Positions 46,080-57,719 of a stretch of DNA of 64,000 nt are shown here, in pieces (positions within the stretch are counted from its first letter, which is position 1; each line of letters begins with the position of its first letter). Source of the DNA: Ricinus communis (lineage: Eukaryota > Streptophyta > Magnoliopsida > Malpighiales > Euphorbiaceae). The stretch spans positions 25,964,342 through 26,028,341 of the forward strand of contig NC_063256.1 of assembly GCF_019578655.1 (NCBI RefSeq). The letters are read 5' to 3'. A model generated the notes under the pieces. That model made no database searches. It was not told the DNA's origin and saw only the letters and a list, made by a program, of their open reading frames with translations. The translations under genes were made by a program, and so were the position numbers.

Positions 46080-48375
46080 AAGTTCGACGATTTATTCTCA
46101 TTAGTTATATATTTTTTAATATTTTATTTAAATAAATTTAATTTTTGAGTTGGTTGTTTAAAATTTATAAAATATAAGGCTAGATTTACCGAATGAGATC
46201 AGGTCAACCTTATCATGATATTATATTAAAAATCAAAATTGAATTGAAACAAATTTGATTGAATTTTAAAAGGTGAAAAATTCAAGTAAATATGTTGTAA
46301 TGCTTATTAATAATATGAAAAGGATTGAGTTTATAAGATTTAGGTCTATCAATAATTAAAATGACTGTCATAGCATAAGCTTCTAGCTGGTAAAACCACT
46401 AGAAATCATCTTTCGCTCACCATTTGCGGTGTATTTCGAATTGTGCTTGGGTGTTCAAGAAATAGATTTGAATTTTTTTAATTTAATATATTAATTATTT
46501 TAATTTCTTATACACTATTTTTCAAAACTATTTATGGAAAAATATACATTTATCTACTTTTTGTAAAAATAGTTTTTAAAATTTAAAATTATTCAAAAAG
46601 ATTAAAGTTAGAGAAGCACTTTTGCAATCTCTCAAATTCACCCATAACAATTAAGTACTTTTAAGATCCGAAGAATTGTAAATAAAATATGATTTTTGAA
46701 TTGATTCGTTAAAAACTAGTCATAAGGCATCATTGAATAAATTCTTGATGACTTAAAAGTTAGTTAAAATTGATGTTCAACTTAGAAATGGCATCTAAGA
46801 AGCGTCGAAATTGACCTTAAGTTCTTATAAATATCATTTAACTTCCATTAACTAGGGTCGGGTGAGAAGCCAGCAAATCAAAACAAAGGGCGGAATGAAA
46901 TATAAAAGAAACAATTATTTCTGCCAATGGTTTCATTTGCAGTATTAGTATAGAATCTGTTAGGTTCAAACTAGAACTTCAGATATGGGCTTGGAATAAT
47001 TTCTTTTTAGCATATAAAGCCAAAATAGTTATGATGATAAAAATGAATGAAATTTTTTAATAATAAATGGTCATTAGTGGATTTATATTTTCTAATTAGG
47101 ATGGATGGATTAAGTAAATAGTAATAGATTGATAGTAGAATGTTACTTGAGGTGGCAACATATGCAGAGGAAACACTTCCTTTTATTACATCGAAGATAT
47201 ATTTTATTTTACAATTATTAGGATAATAGTTTTCATTTAATAGGAGGATAAAAACGAAATATGACATGAATATGCATGTACTCTTGCGTGAGTAAGTTAG
47301 AATATAACAATTTAATTTTACCTTTTGTTTGTAAATTTAATATCTCAAGTAATCATTTATATCTTAATTTTTCTCTCTACATATTTTTACAATTTTACAA
47401 ATTACCATTACCTTCCTTTAATTATTATCTCTTTGCATATGTTTATAGGAAGACTTCTTTGTTAAAGTCCAATTCACTTGGTCTCCTAGCCACTTTTTAA
47501 ACTAGCTTAAGATACTAACTTTTTCTTCATTGGCTATTATGATTGGATTGTAAAATTTGAGCTTGTTAAACATAGTCTGTGCTTAAAGATTGGGCTTGAA
47601 GCCCATAAGGTTCGCATCGGCATAAGTGATGAGGCTCTTTGTTTAGAGTTTTAGTTGAATAGCTGATCATGAGTTGGAAGCTATCAACTTGAAGAGTTAA
47701 GTTGCTCTCTAGCCACTTTTAAACTAGCTTAAGATACTAACTTTTTGTTCATTGGCTATTATGTTGGTTGGAAGTTAAAACTTGCTAAAAGATTTGTGCT
47801 TGAAGATTGGAGCTCGAAGAATATAAGGTTTGCATCGGCACAAGTGATGAGGCTCTTTATTTAAAGTTTTAATTGAAGAATTGATGATCGGTTAGAAGCT
47901 AATACTTGAAAAGTTAAGTTGTTTTAAGGTTATTCTTGGGCTAAATATAACTTTTTAATTTTTAATTTTGTTCACTATTTCAATTTTAATTTCTAAGGTT
48001 AGTACCTCTACCACATCTCTAAATACTTCCATGATAGGGTTAGTAGCTAATCTTTAATTTTATTAAGTTGCATGTGAGTTACTTCAAAAGTCATGTTGGG
48101 TTATCTTAATTTTTTGTTTGAATGATTTTTTTATTTGATGTTTGAATTGAATTGTTTGTAATATAATATGATAATTATTAATTAGAAATATAAAATTTAT
48201 AAACTCTAATTTGTATATTTGTTATTAGATAACCGGAGTCATTAAAGCATGACGGATGGAGCTTAGTTTTGGAGCGTCTTCTTTGTGAGTAGTATATTAT
48301 ACATATATGCGTATGCATTTTCTCCTCTCCCTTTGCAATAAATATGCGTTTAAATCGAATGAGATTGATGAGTAT

Positions 48376-48540
48376 AACGTGGGCCGAGATCCATGAGATA
48401 TTTTTGCTTTGGCCCCGGCCTTACAGTTTTGTCCACTTTGGTGGTGTCCGACCCACCGTGTTGCGTCAAGCCTTAGGGAATGGGTAGGCTTAAGGCCACG
48501 AAACCCGTAGTAAAGCGACCTCCAGTTTAAACAAATCTCA
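48376..48540. mobile_element. LTR fragment related to 10,186-10,270
   Basis: CATGAGATATT, GCTTTGGCCCC and GTTTTGTCC occur in the same order as in the split solo LTR. The 5S-like part is absent. It lies just before the second gap. Confidence 0.5.
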
Positions 48541-48592
48541 GCTCAAATTTATATTATTAAAACCATAAAATTATCTTAATAGTTACACTTTT

Positions 48593-49092
48593 NNNNNNNN
48601 NNNNNNNNNNNNNNNNNNNNNNNNNNNNNNNNNNNNNNNNNNNNNNNNNNNNNNNNNNNNNNNNNNNNNNNNNNNNNNNNNNNNNNNNNNNNNNNNNNNN
48701 NNNNNNNNNNNNNNNNNNNNNNNNNNNNNNNNNNNNNNNNNNNNNNNNNNNNNNNNNNNNNNNNNNNNNNNNNNNNNNNNNNNNNNNNNNNNNNNNNNNN
48801 NNNNNNNNNNNNNNNNNNNNNNNNNNNNNNNNNNNNNNNNNNNNNNNNNNNNNNNNNNNNNNNNNNNNNNNNNNNNNNNNNNNNNNNNNNNNNNNNNNNN
48901 NNNNNNNNNNNNNNNNNNNNNNNNNNNNNNNNNNNNNNNNNNNNNNNNNNNNNNNNNNNNNNNNNNNNNNNNNNNNNNNNNNNNNNNNNNNNNNNNNNNN
49001 NNNNNNNNNNNNNNNNNNNNNNNNNNNNNNNNNNNNNNNNNNNNNNNNNNNNNNNNNNNNNNNNNNNNNNNNNNNNNNNNNNNNNNNNNNNN
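48593..49092. other. Assembly gap (500 N)
   Basis: Exactly 500 N. The flanks do not overlap each other by eye, unlike the first gap. Confidence 0.98.
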
Positions 49093-49255
49093 GATTCGAT
49101 GTTAAAGGTATTATGTCATTTGGAATGAAAGATAGATCCGTTACCTTTATTATCTACATTAAGTCACATGACGACAAAGATACTTCCTCACTTTCTTATA
49201 AACTTTTTATTTACATAGCATGATAAGGAAGCAATATGTCATTGTATGGCTTTAG

Positions 49256-52200
49256 TCTTGTGGTACTTCTACTTGTCATATGGTATCACAGAGCAAGCTA
49301 TTCATTCCTAGGTTTTGGGGACATTTTGGTCGGGTAACATCTACAATTTCTAATATCAATATCATGTCTCTGAAAATTATTATAGTATTGGGGCGGGCTA
49401 TCATTTTGGAATATTGTGAATGTTATAATGAAATGATTTTTAAGACATGGATGTGCGGACATGCATACATATTATCATACTTTAATTAAAGTCTATTTAT
49501 ACATCCTGATACATTCATGAACTTAATCTCAATGCCTTTTTTCTAATTCTTACTGATAATGATCCACGAGTCTCTTGGCTTCTGATTGATGCTAGTGCAT
49601 TGGAATTGTCATAGAAACCATGGCCATCTCACTTTTCATGGTCTTGCTTCTCGGAGTAGGATATCGGTTTCAGCATATACATTTTAACTAAATTATATTT
49701 AATGCTTTTTCACGTGTCTGAGGCTTAATTGATCCCGTAGTTGTTGAAGGTGCACGAGGCTGGCCTAACGCCTAAAACACTAAAATGTAGCGGATGTAGG
49801 CCTGGCTTTTAGTTTAAAGTTGTTTTTTCCTTTTCTTTAAACTGTTTCCATATTTATACAATCTCAGCATTAATCTCAATATGCAAGTGAACTTATGAAG
49901 ATTCGCATACCAAATTAAAATAAACCATTGTAAGAAACAAAGCATGTTGCTTTAGATCGGAAGGGGATAAAAGTTGCTCCTAGAATTATTCGCATCATAA
50001 TACCGGGTTTCTCCTCTATCTCTGTCGTCATCTTTCTTCTATGTTTTCTTTTTACTCTGCCTTCTCTTATTCTTCTCATCGATTTTACCTTTATTTTTTT
50101 AAACCCAAATAATTCCTCCTTTTCTTGCTTTTCATTTGTTATACTCTTTCACAAGCTCAATCTATAAAATGATGTCCTTGACCTTTTGATTACATCTCAC
50201 CCCTCGGTTCTCATCTCTTTGGCTCTGCAACCTCTTTTTTCTTTCCTCTTCTCTACTTTTGGAAACCTCACATCCTACATTTCTAATGACAAAATAACTT
50301 TTCTTTTCATGTTGATTTTTAGTTATGCCATGTTAAATTATTGATGCTACCATTATCTTTGTATGACTCGATTGTTAATTATGCCATGTGCCTTAGCATT
50401 AAGTTTTATTTACTCGGTTTTGTCAAACATTTGTTACGAACAAAGTTGTTGATTGTATCAATATGTACATGTGTGTGTAAGTTTTAATTTCTTTGAAGTT
50501 TAATTCTTCATTTCTTCTTGCACTTCCGTCTCTCAGGCACTACAGGTCGACCTTCTAATAACTATGGTTGATCATATCACTTTTCTTGTCTTCCAGACAT
50601 ATCGCTTTTTGAACTACTGAACAATAAATTGAGGACTATAATGGATGACATAAAGGCTCCATTCCTTGCTGCTTTAACACAAGATGTACATGTCCTTCCC
50701 GACTTCCATGGAAACAGGTATATGATTAGTGATGAAAGGCCTTTTCAGGTTATAGTGCCTAAGTTTTTTTATAGATCTTTGAGCTATTCTTCATGATACA
50801 GGTCTCCTGCTGCAGATCCAAAAGCAAAGGGAATTATTTATGGTATGACCCTTGACATAAGTGATAGACAATTGGCTATTACCTTGCTGCCATGCTGGGT
50901 ATTGCATGTGGTACACGCCATATTGTTTGGAGCATTGCAATGCTCATGGTCACACGGTAAGAAAGCATCTCGTTCAATCTTCATGCACTTTTTTTTCTGC
51001 AATTTCATGTTTTATATTATGTATAAACATATAACTCGACCTCATATTTTTAGTTGACTAGTATTATTAGGAGATTTGTTTTATATTGTAATTGTTTACC
51101 TTTTCAGTTATATGTTTCTTAGTTATTGGAATGATGACTATATCACGAAATGTAATTTGTTTTAAAACTTTCATTCTTTCTTTTATATCCTTATTCTGGC
51201 GGATTGACATGTTGCTTGCATGTGGTGGCCTTTCAAAAACCACATGTACGTCCAAGAACATCTGAGATATTATTGGTACTTATCTTCACTCTCTTTATTG
51301 TTTTACAATTTAAAATTTTCTCTCCATAATTTTAAAATTAGTATGCATTATTTTGATCGATGAATAGCCTTTGTATGTGAATTTTCATTTATGCCATAGT
51401 CGATGTTCATGTGTAGAGGAGTTAAGAATAAGACAGTTGGTTTATATCTTTGGCATTTGGATGAAGAAAAGATTGGGAATTGGTTAACGGTGGATATTCT
51501 TGCCCCACTGTAGCTACATTGTTGCTTATCTGGTTCAACCATTGCACCAAAATTGTTGATACATGTGCATTTACTTGCATTTACCTTTGCATAATTTTCC
51601 TAATTATTTCTTTTCCCACTTTGATATAATGTATAAGTGAAGTCTCAATGTTCACTAGTTATTAATTATTATGAATATGCTAGGAAAGTCTTTCAATCTT
51701 GAATTATTAGATTGAATAGTTCATGGAACCTCAAACTGAATTTTGGATAGTTTCTACCAATAAGGTTGGCATTGAGTTTTAGAGTTGGAAGAACTAAGCG
51801 GGTTTGATGTGCAGACAAGTTTTTCTTTTACAACATGTATAAAAATTAAAGAAATATGCACTAAATTCAATATTGTAAGTCTATAATAGCTTGCTCTGAC
51901 TACTTTTGAGAATATTAGTTTTTTTTTCAGTGTTGTGTACATGTTAACAAACTTAATGCTTATTTATTGATGATTGGTGCAGGTTGCCATATTGTACTAC
52001 CACGAGAAAGTGAGTCTATGCTATTGGCAAACTTTACCTCATTGATGGTAGAATTCAGCAACACATGGCAGACTTTACCTCATTGCTCTTTCAAAGTTTT
52101 GGTGTTTCTGTGTAATATAGAGAAGAAGTTGTAGAAATTGCCTAAATAAATTTTCACTTGCTTGTTTCTTATGCCATACTTTAGCACTGCCCAGATCTAC

Positions 52201-52664
52201 TCATTTGGTTGAAGTTTTGATTACATTAATAAACCACCTCTGCATAGCCTTAAACTACATTAATTTGTTTTTTCTACTCAGCATTGTCTTTACTAGTCAA
52301 TATGTTTTGAATTAGTAACAACTTGCTATTTTGTTGTCAACAGTACATGGATTGGCTCCCATTAATTTCAAAATCAATAGAGAGTTGTATGTTACTATAT
52401 AAAAAAATTTGTAAATTGAGAGGACTGTGGGGGTGGTATATGCAGCTTGCTTCACTTGATTAAACATTAAACCAATATTCTAAAATGTAAGTAGCTGCTA
52501 ACCTGGGATTAATACTTATGCAAACTGTTATACTCTATCGTCATATATTTTTTTTATTAATATCCATTTGATTCAGTTTAATTAACATGACCGTTTCCAG
52601 GTCATTCATCCATCAAAAGACCCAAAGGTGAAGCAGTGTCATGATGCCAAATACCGAGTGTTGC
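49256..52664 (+). pseudogene. FGGY carbohydrate kinase pseudogene, copy 1
   Basis: FGGY kinases phosphorylate sugars such as ribulose in the cytosol. Exons seen: 49,256-49,336 (CGTSTCHMV, the FGGY signature, then SQSKLFIPRFWG); 50,597-50,717, intact with GT-AG (LFELLNN to VLPDFHGN); 50,802-50,956 (SPAADPKAKG, GMTLDISDRQLA, then a frameshift, then GIACGTRHIV); about 51,194-51,273 (MLLACGGLS, then a stop); 51,984-about 52,030 (VLPRES, truncated); and 52,599-52,664 (SKDPKVKQCHDAKYRV). N-terminal exons would lie in or beyond the gap. The last exon runs into repeat R1 at 52,665. The acceptor of the ACGGLS exon is CGG instead of CAG. Confidence 0.85.
49337..50596. other. Intron-like DNA within FGGY copy 1
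   Basis: No separate gene. A CT-rich stretch lies at 50,020-50,280. The exon expected after the CGTSTCHM exon (FGGY C-domain start) was not found. Confidence 0.5.
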
Positions 52665-53645
52665 TTGCTGTTTATTGATGTTGATGTGATTGTGTGTGTT
52701 CGTATATTTAATATGATGTTAATCAGTCTTAAAAAAAATACTGCCACTATCCAAATATACCGATTGGACAGTGAAAGTGTGGAGCCTTTCAGTCTACTGG
52801 AGGATCATATTCTTAGTGGATCTAGAAGGCTTGAAAGTCAGATGTTCAGATAATTATGATGCACGAGACTTCGAAATGAACCTATAAATTTTCAAAAGTA
52901 TTATAAGCATTTTAAAAAAGATTGAAACTATTTTCAAAATGTTTTTATCATTTTCGTAAAGTTTTAAACTTGAGCATTGTGTCCGATGGTCTTTCAATAC
53001 ACTTTACATGCATCGAGTCGCACGTGTTCACTCATGCATCATATATATTTCATGTCAAATACGTCGAGTAGCGTATCAGTCGGTCGGTCTCAGACATAAT
53101 GCTGTAAGTTTTAAACAAAGCGAAAATGAAAAGTATACTAAAATATATTTTACTAAGAATTATTAAAGTATATTGAAGGGTTCGAACAAGACTCGATAGA
53201 TCAAAGTTCTATGCATGGATGACGTTCGACACTTGAGACGTCACAGTAAACTGTATAGTGATTGCGAGTGCATAATAATATGATTGCTTATTGGTGAATT
53301 GCTTGTGATTGGTCAGGGAGGCTTTAAATAATAATTACTGTGTCACGGTTGCGTGGATGCTTAAAGAGGTTTTAAATAACATGGTGTTAGGGATATTGAT
53401 GGGTCTAGGGTGTACTCATAAGAGAAATTTATAATAATTTAAATTTAATCATTTAATAATTTCGTGGGATTTTGATTATTTTGTTGATAGTTATTTTAAA
53501 TGATTGTTTTACGAGAAAATTATTAAATAACTCGAGTTTAATTGAAGTAGGTTATATTTTATTATTTTAAAATTTTAGATAAGTTAAGTCTTTAAATTTA
53601 CTTTCTTTTATACTTAAGAACTGGATTGATATTTTTTTATAATAA
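52665..53645 (-). repeat. R1 copy
   Basis: Reverse complement of about 2,810-3,775. It begins within GTTGCTTGCTG, shared with the FGGY exon it truncates. Confidence 0.85.
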
Positions 53646-53649
53646 TAAA

Positions 53650-53960
53650 ATTTGTCTTTCCTGGTCATCCTCTGGGTTACGGTCTTACTCCTACGATTCT
53701 TGAAGGCGATAAATTTTGTATTGAAGAATTCACATAGATTTCAAGTGGGCCCGTTAGTTGAGGTCCTTGGCCAAACATATTTGATTAGGCTAAAATTTTG
53801 GCACATAACCTTTATTTGGGTTGTGGAGGGTGGATTTATTTATTATCGACCATAAACCTATGGTACATTTCTAAGTATTTGCCTGTATGTTTAGGAACTA
53901 GGTCTTGAAGCTAGAACTCCTGTGGGGACTTCACTAATTGATGCTCATCTTTGTTGTATC
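53650..53960 (+). pseudogene. FGGY carbohydrate kinase pseudogene, copy 2 (two exons)
   Basis: Two pieces from the N-terminal half remain: FPGHPLGYGLT at about 53,660-53,692 and ELGLEARTPVGTSLIDAH at about 53,890-53,944. They match the FGGY segment that normally precedes the CGTSTCHM exon. The intervening intron is shared with copy 3 (57,770-57,970). No other exons follow, so the copy is a fragment. It lies between two R1 copies. Confidence 0.75.
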
Positions 53961-54905
53961 TTTTGCACGTTTTGTTTCTATGAAGACAATGTGTGATTTT
54001 AACATTATTTCTTCTTTGTCTCTCTAATTAAGGTTTTGATCACGAAATTGAACATGTTTGAATTTCGAAATGAAATTAGTATGGTATCAATTATAAATGG
54101 CAACCGCTTGAATTTAATGTTTATCACAATACAAAACGAAACCATATATTTTCTTGCCAGCATGAGACTCGTGCATTTTATGCTAATAGGTTTGCTAGGA
54201 TGAGATTTCTTGGAATTTAGATGTTGGATGGAAATTGTACATAATGTAACTAAATATGTTGATATAATAATTATATTAAGCAATAGTCAGGTCTCTTTGT
54301 TTTTTATAGTTGTTGCTTAAAACAATGACTAATTTGATTCTTGATATCAATATTTTCATGATTCTACTTGTATTATATCTTGAACTTTCATCTGAAATGC
54401 TCTACGATACAAACTTGGAGGGAGTAGCTTAATTTTCACGGGTTGTAAGGCTACTGCCCCTCTCTTTGTTTTTTGCCAATTGTTCTTTTCTTCTATATCA
54501 TTGGTTGCTTCTCAGTTATCTATATGTCCTTTGGGAGATGTAGTTATATTATAGAAGCAAAAAAATTACTAGTAAATTAATCTTCTTGTCAAAATTTACG
54601 GTCAGGATCATATTACACGTTTAATGGAATATACATACATCCGATTACAATAAATATTTAGCTTTTATTGTGCTTTAATTCATGACTATATGCATGGGGT
54701 GACTAATAGAAGTTTCTCATTATCTTGGTCATTAATTGATAGAAAAATAACATGTTTTATGTTTATCATTTTTATCATATTGTTTATGTTAGGGTGATCT
54801 GTAATAACTTTGACATTCTACAAGTAAGCATGAGTGATTCTTTACTCAGAGGATTGAACATTTGGGCTTTCATTCTCTTTATTCTACTTAGAAATTACTT
54901 TCCTT
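53961..54905. other. Spacer, no gene seen
   Basis: AT-rich DNA with no supported reading frame; the minus-strand 92-codon frame at 54,005-54,283 has no recognisable domain. Confidence 0.5.
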
Positions 54906-56345
54906 CTTGATGGATTACTAGAGGGTTCAAAAGTCCGATATTCAGAGAATCATGGTCCATTAGAGTTTGAAATGACCCTATATATAAAGATGTTTCTATA
55001 TAGCTTCAAAAATATTATGAGCATTGAAAAAAATGATTAAAATTGTTTTCAAATAGCATTGTCATTTTTCTAAGTTTTGAACTTGAGCCTTGTGTCCGAT
55101 AGTCTTTCAGTAGTCTGCATATGTATTGAGTCACACATGTTCATTCATGCATCATAAAATTCACATTTCAAATACATCGAGTAACATATTGGTTGTCGGT
55201 CTCAGACACAATGATGTGAGTTTAAAACAAAGAGAAAATGAAAAATTATACTAAAATTTACAGCAATTTAAATTTTATCGTTTAGTAATTTCATAGTGTT
55301 AGGGTTATTTTGGTGAGAGTTGTTATTTTAAATGATTATTTATGAGAAAATTATTAAATAATTGGAATTTAATTGTAGTAGTTTACACTTTTACTTTTGA
55401 ATTTTAAATAAATTATATGTATATTGTTAATTTATTTTGGATTTAAGGATTAAAGTGATTTTTCATTAGATAACAAAATTTTGAGGAGGAAGATATTATA
55501 TGAGTTAATACTTTTACATTAATAATAAATGGTTCTGACTTGATAGTGGGATAGTACTTGAGGTGGCAAAATATGTAGAGGACACTTATTCTTTAAGTAT
55601 ATCAAGAATTTATTTTATTAGATAATTATTTAGAATAAAGTTTAGTTTTCATTTAATAGGAGGATTAAAGTGAAAATATGACATTGATAGTGGATATTGT
55701 AGAGCGCATGTCCTTTTGTATGAGTAAGTTAGAACATACCAATTTAGTTTTAATTAATATCTCTTTATGTTTTTAAATTTAACATCTCAAGTAACCATTT
55801 ATGTCCTAATTTTCTTTTCTTGCTATATATTCTCTACAATTTTTACTGTTCACCATCCTTTCCCTCTAATTATGGCTTTGTATGTCAATAGTAAAGGCTT
55901 TTTTTATTAAATCCAACTCCATAGCTCTCCTAGCTATTCTTTAAGCTTGTTTAAGATACTAACTTCTTGTTGGCATGAGTTGGGTTTACTAATTTTAGGC
56001 ATGTGATATTATGATTTGATTGGAAATTGATGCTTGTACGATTTGGTCCATGCTTGAAGATTGAAGCTCGAAGTACATAAGGATTGGGTTGGCACAAGCG
56101 AAGTCGAAGGCTGTTTAGAGTTTAAATTGGAGAACTGATAATGAGTTTGAAGCTATCAAGTCCAAGAGTTACATTGTTTGAGAATGATTCTTGGGCTAAT
56201 TATAACTTCTTAATTTGCTTATTTTGTTACTATCTCCATCATTAGGTTAGTAACTATTCTTTAATTTTATTTAGTTACATGAAATGAATAAGGGTTTGGG
56301 TTACTTTAAATGATGATTATTGACTGTGCTGTGTTTGATTTTATG
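54906..56345 (-). repeat. Diverged R1 copy
   Basis: Reverse complement, in order, of R1 parts equivalent to about 3,620-3,300, 3,010-2,545, 8,790-8,640 and 8,270-8,110, then 4,300-4,200. It has lost about 290 bp in the middle and one of the two 222-bp blocks. Confidence 0.75.
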
Positions 56346-57715
56346 TTTATGGCTTAATTTTTGTATTGTGGCATGAGATGTTAGATTGGTGCTATGCCAA
56401 ATTATGTAAATTTTAGGTTGGTCCATCGAAGTGTGAATTTGATTGGAATTTCGGATTTTTGTCCTGTGTGTGACAGTCCACTTGTTTGAGCATTATCTAG
56501 AGTTCCACAACTCCAAAAGAGGCGAAATCTGAACCTATAGAAACTTTGATCCATCCTCTAAAACTATTTATTTTGTGGAAGGCCTAATTCTACTGTTTTG
56601 GAAGTAAAATTGAGTATTATATTTTTATGGTCAATCTGACCTGACAAATTGACGTATCTACAATGTTTTATTTAGTTCTCTTTGTTCACCTTTCCAAATG
56701 GCAGAAGACCAATTAGAAATGAAACTAGACTTAATGTCTTTGTGATATGGAAAAGATGGTACCAGTAATGCTTCCTAGAATTTTTTGAGACAATTTTGAG
56801 TAGAGCCTCAGAAATCTGTCATATATGACAGTTTGTTGATTATGTATGTGATATATTTGCTGATTAATTGCTTGAGAAAATCTATTTTTTTGATGCCATG
56901 TGATTAGTATGTGATATATTTGTTGATATATTGCTGGTGGGAGCTTTGGTTTTGTAATTAAAGGTTGATTTTAATATTTGTTTGCTTAAGCCACGAATTG
57001 TTTTAAGTTTTTCTTGTGGTCAAGTTTGAAAATTAATATGCGAATTCTGACACATGAATGATTGATTTTTGGGTATGTTGTTTCGTATACGTGTAGTTTA
57101 TGGGTATAAAATGGCACTTTGATCCAGCGGTTGGATCTTGACTTATGGCCATTTTCTAGGGACTACACGGAGAATTTTCTAAACTAGAATTAGGGATCTT
57201 CCTTGTTTCTTTGGATTCTTTGTCTAGTTTGGAAAATTGCAATTACCCTTTTAATTCAATGAATATATGACAGGCTTCTATACAAGAATTTATGGGATTT
57301 AAGCCCTTAGTGTAAGTTGAAAGTGGTGCACGATTGGTCGATATAATCTGATTAGATCTTTTATTATTACCTTTGGTTTTGATATCAATTTCATGATACT
57401 TTATTTAAAACTTTCCATCAACATAAGGAAAGGGTTTTTAGAACTTCTTATGTTAAGGCCCGATTTCCAGTTGTGTCACTTGATTCTTATGTTGAGCGAG
57501 CATAGCAATAGAGTACACCCTCAACTCCATGATTTATCTGATTATAACACTTTCTTCTTTTAGGATGCACATTGATAAAGTTTATTTATTATACAATTTG
57601 AAACATAGTTCGTATCTATAAAAAGAAGCAAAGCATAATGTTGTTGGCTTTTAACATATCATTTTAGTTCGCATTTCACAGATATTTTACTCTTATTTTT
57701 ACGACATCAAACGGG
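56346..57715. other. Spacer, no gene seen
   Basis: No conserved coding sequence was recognised. It could be intron or flanking DNA of FGGY copy 3. Confidence 0.5.
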
Positions 57716-57719
57716 GATG

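Larger units (their letters stand above)
44620..48375 (-). repeat. Right arm of the long inverted duplication
   Basis: Matches 7,747-17,370 on the opposite strand without the insertion at 10,186-15,847. Contains XTH pseudogene C, the stretch matching 9,211-10,185, and R1 segments (47,000-48,375). Confidence 0.8.

Noticed and set aside
49276..49292. TGGTATCACAGAGC resembling a copia primer-binding site
   Set aside because: It lies inside the FGGY exon encoding CGTSTCHMV, which explains the bases.
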